Source of the DNA: Solanum dulcamara
Lineage: Eukaryota > Streptophyta > Magnoliopsida > Solanales > Solanaceae
Length of the DNA stretch: 64,000 nucleotides
Direction: 5' to 3'
NCBI RefSeq assembly: GCF_947179165.1
Contig: NC_077242.1
Location: 3,844,001 to 3,908,000 of the forward strand
Each line of letters starts with the position of its first letter. Within the stretch, counting starts at the first letter, position 1. Positions 62,301 to 64,000 of the stretch are shown piece by piece. A program made the position numbers and the translations under genes. Below the pieces are notes generated by a model that saw only the letters and a program-made list of their open reading frames with translations, did no database searches and was not told where the DNA came from.

Positions 62301-63095
62301 ACTTTTGACTTATTTTGAAAAGACTTCTACCTTTTTGCAATTCTTATAGCATATAGTTAGGGATTAGATATACTTACATTAAACTAAATATTTATACTAT
62401 AGACTCTTATCATGTTCAATACAATTATTATATTTTGTATATACAAAACAGTTCCAAATAAAAACTAGAAAATTCACAAAAAAGAACTAAATATTTAAAA
62501 AATTCAAACCGCAAATATGATGTAGGAGAAACATAATACAATGTAGACATTAATTTAGAATAAAAAGTAAAATTCCGCAACCTCTAAACCTTGAACTCAA
62601 AAACATATATAAGTTTTGTAATAGTAAGCCGATTACACTCACAAAATCTTGCATACACAATTAAATATAATTTTCAAATTTAGGAAAGAAGAAAATAAAA
62701 GCAAACATTTACAACATAAGAACATACTAATAGGATGGAACCTCTTTCACCCCATCAAATTTCCTAATTTTTTTCAATATAAGTTATGGTGAAATGATTG
62801 AGACTTATAAATTCATAATTAAAAATCTTTTTTTTGAATCTTTACCTCCTAAAATGAATCTTATAATGGAATTAAATTCCAATATGGATACCAAAACACT
62901 GCTAGCTAGCGTGGCAATAAAAAATATAAAGAGTTAGGTAGTGTTGTCAAATTTTTTCATAACCAAATGTAGGGACATCCACCCCCCTCTCCCCACCACA
63001 CCCACATGGGTCATTTGTTGTATTAGTAGTAATGTACTAATGTAGTAGTATTAGTTAAAGAGTTTAATCCTCCAAATATGCATTTTTCACATCTC
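59391..63095. other. intergenic / upstream region of NCED1
   Basis: No gene. Open frames of 62-75 codons (60,420, 60,687, 60,984) contain homopolymer stretches and look like chance. An ACACGTGG motif lies at 60,955-60,962. Confidence 0.5.
60955..60962 (+). promoter_or_regulatory. distal ACACGTGG (ABRE/G-box) motif
   Basis: Same 8-bp word as the proximal site at 63,098, about 2.4 kb upstream of the NCED1 start codon. Function not shown by sequence alone. Confidence 0.3.
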
Positions 63096-63097
63096 CA

Positions 63098-63105
63098 ACA
63101 CGTGG
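63098..63105 (+). promoter_or_regulatory. ACACGTGG (ABRE/G-box) in the NCED1 promoter
   Basis: A CACGTG core about 55 bp upstream of the TATA box and 235 bp upstream of the ATG. bZIP factors of the ABF/AREB group and bHLH factors bind such sites. NCED1 is induced by drought, so a role is plausible, but it is inferred. Confidence 0.5.
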
Positions 63106-63156
63106 TCTTCTCTTACATGTTAGAAGTGGACCATCATTCCACATACTCCCCCACTC

Positions 63157-63164
63157 TATATATA
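63157..63164 (+). promoter_or_regulatory. TATA box of NCED1
   Basis: CTCTATATATACAAATA. Transcription would start near 63,190, giving a leader of about 145 nt that is rich in C, T and A. Confidence 0.75.
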
Positions 63165-63333
63165 CAAATACCCTTTCTCTCTTCAAACCAAATCACCTCA
63201 CCTCAAAAGGAAAACAAAATTCATCTCATTTCCCACCTCTTTTCTCTCTACACAAAAAAAAAATCTCACATTTTCTCCTTTTTCACAACCAAATAGTACT
63301 ACACAAAAACAAAAACATCAAAAATAGGTAGCC

Positions 63334-64000
63334 ATGGCCACTACTTCTCATGCTACAAATACTTGGATTAAGCCTAAGTTATCAATGCCATCATCAAGAG
63401 AGTTTGGTTTTTCATCAAACTCTATTTCCCTACTCAAAAATCAACATAATAGACAAATTCCCAATATTAATTGCTCTATTCAAGCTCCTCCTATTCTTCA
63501 TTTTCCTAAGCAATCTTCAAATTATCAAACACCAAAAACTAGTACTATTTCCACTACAAAAATTTCACATCCAAAACAAGAAAAAAATGACTCTTCTTCT
63601 TCTACTTCTTCTTCTCAGTGGAATTTAGTGCAGAAAGCAGCAGCAATGGCTTTGGATGCTGTAGAAAGTGTTTTAACAAAACACGAACTCGAACACCCTT
63701 TGCCAAAAACTGCTGACCCACGAGTCCAGATTTCTGGGAATTTCGCTCCGGTACCGGAAAATCCCGTCTGTCAATCACTTCCGGTCACCGGAAAAATACC
63801 CAAATGTGTTCAAGGGGTTTACGTTCGTAACGGAGCTAACCCGCTTTTCGAACCAACCGCCGGACACCACTTCTTCGACGGCGACGGCATGGTTCATGCC
63901 ATTCAATTTAAAAATGGGTCAGCTAGTTACGCTTGCCGGTTCACTGAAACAGAGAGGCTCGTTCAAGAAAAAGCTTTGGGTCGTCCTGTTTTCCCTAAAG
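63334..64000 (+). CDS. NCED1: 9-cis-epoxycarotenoid dioxygenase, N-terminal part
   Basis: The first 222 codons, cut by the window edge; the family is intronless and about 600 residues long. The ATG in agccATGGcc is a strong start. Residues 1 to about 95 are Ser/Thr/Asn-rich and look like a plastid transit peptide, with a serine run at 87-94. [19 protein letters not shown] (96-114) is the amphipathic helix that attaches NCEDs to thylakoids. The conserved dioxygenase domain starts at about 131, with [18 protein letters not shown] (172-189), a signature of carotenoid cleavage dioxygenases. The iron-binding histidines lie further on and are mostly outside the window. The enzyme cleaves 9-cis-violaxanthin or 9-cis-neoxanthin to xanthoxin, the committed step to abscisic acid. 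Closely similar to tomato NCED1 (notabilis locus) as I remember it, with differences mainly in the first 95 residues. Confidence 0.97.
   Translation, partial: MATTSHATNTWIKPKLSMPSSREFGFSSNSISLLKNQHNRQIPNINCSIQAPPILHFPKQSSNYQTPKTSTISTTKISHPKQEKNDSSSSTSSSQWNLVQKAAAMALDAVESVLTKHELEHPLPKTADPRVQISGNFAPVPENPVCQSLPVTGKIPKCVQGVYVRNGANPLFEPTAGHHFFDGDGMVHAIQFKNGSASYACRFTETERLVQEKALGRPVFPK

Noticed and set aside
63078..63296. 72-codon plus-strand frame before NCED1
   Set aside because: Starts upstream of the TATA box, so it would not be in the main transcript.

Overview
This is a piece of a plant nuclear genome: introns with GT..AG borders, long AT-rich intergenic DNA, MITEs, SINEs and solo LTRs. The genes and SINE types point to the nightshade family (Solanaceae). 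From memory, tomato chromosome 7 carries NCED1 next to an ETR1-type ethylene receptor that tomato workers call ETR2. The same pair lies here, so the window is probably the orthologous locus. The N-terminus of the NCED protein differs at several positions from the tomato NCED1 I remember, so I do not name the species.

Layout. 1-8 kb is transposon-rich: a Tourist-like MITE, a decayed hAT transposase on the minus strand (3.5-5.55 kb) with its right terminal region near 6.1 kb, and a LINE RNase H fragment. A single-exon VQ-motif gene lies at 8.02-8.35 kb on the minus strand. 8.4-14.9 kb has no gene that I can support. 14.88-22.57 kb holds a ten-exon minus-strand gene for a PAM2 + two-RRM RNA-binding protein of the CID8-13 group; all exon junctions were read by hand and keep one frame of 335 residues. 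22.6-28.3 kb is intergenic, with a solo LTR and a SINE. 28.27-34.09 kb (minus) is a six-exon ethylene receptor of 741 residues with a histidine kinase and a receiver domain, plus a probable 5'UTR intron reaching 35.13 kb. 35.2-63.1 kb is a gene-poor stretch of about 28 kb with solo LTRs, MITEs, SINEs and short tandem duplications. From 63,334 to the edge the plus strand carries the first 222 codons of NCED1.

How the genes relate. The receptor and NCED1 are transcribed away from each other. One perceives ethylene at the ER membrane; the other makes xanthoxin, the committed precursor of abscisic acid, in plastids. The VQ protein is expected to be a nuclear WRKY or MAPK partner, and its upstream region has a cluster of W-box cores. 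The CID-like protein is expected to bind poly(A)-binding protein through PAM2 and RNA through its RRMs. These genes do not form an operon or pathway. I found no undescribed multi-gene system. The less ordinary material is nested and paired repeats, several inside introns of the two long genes.
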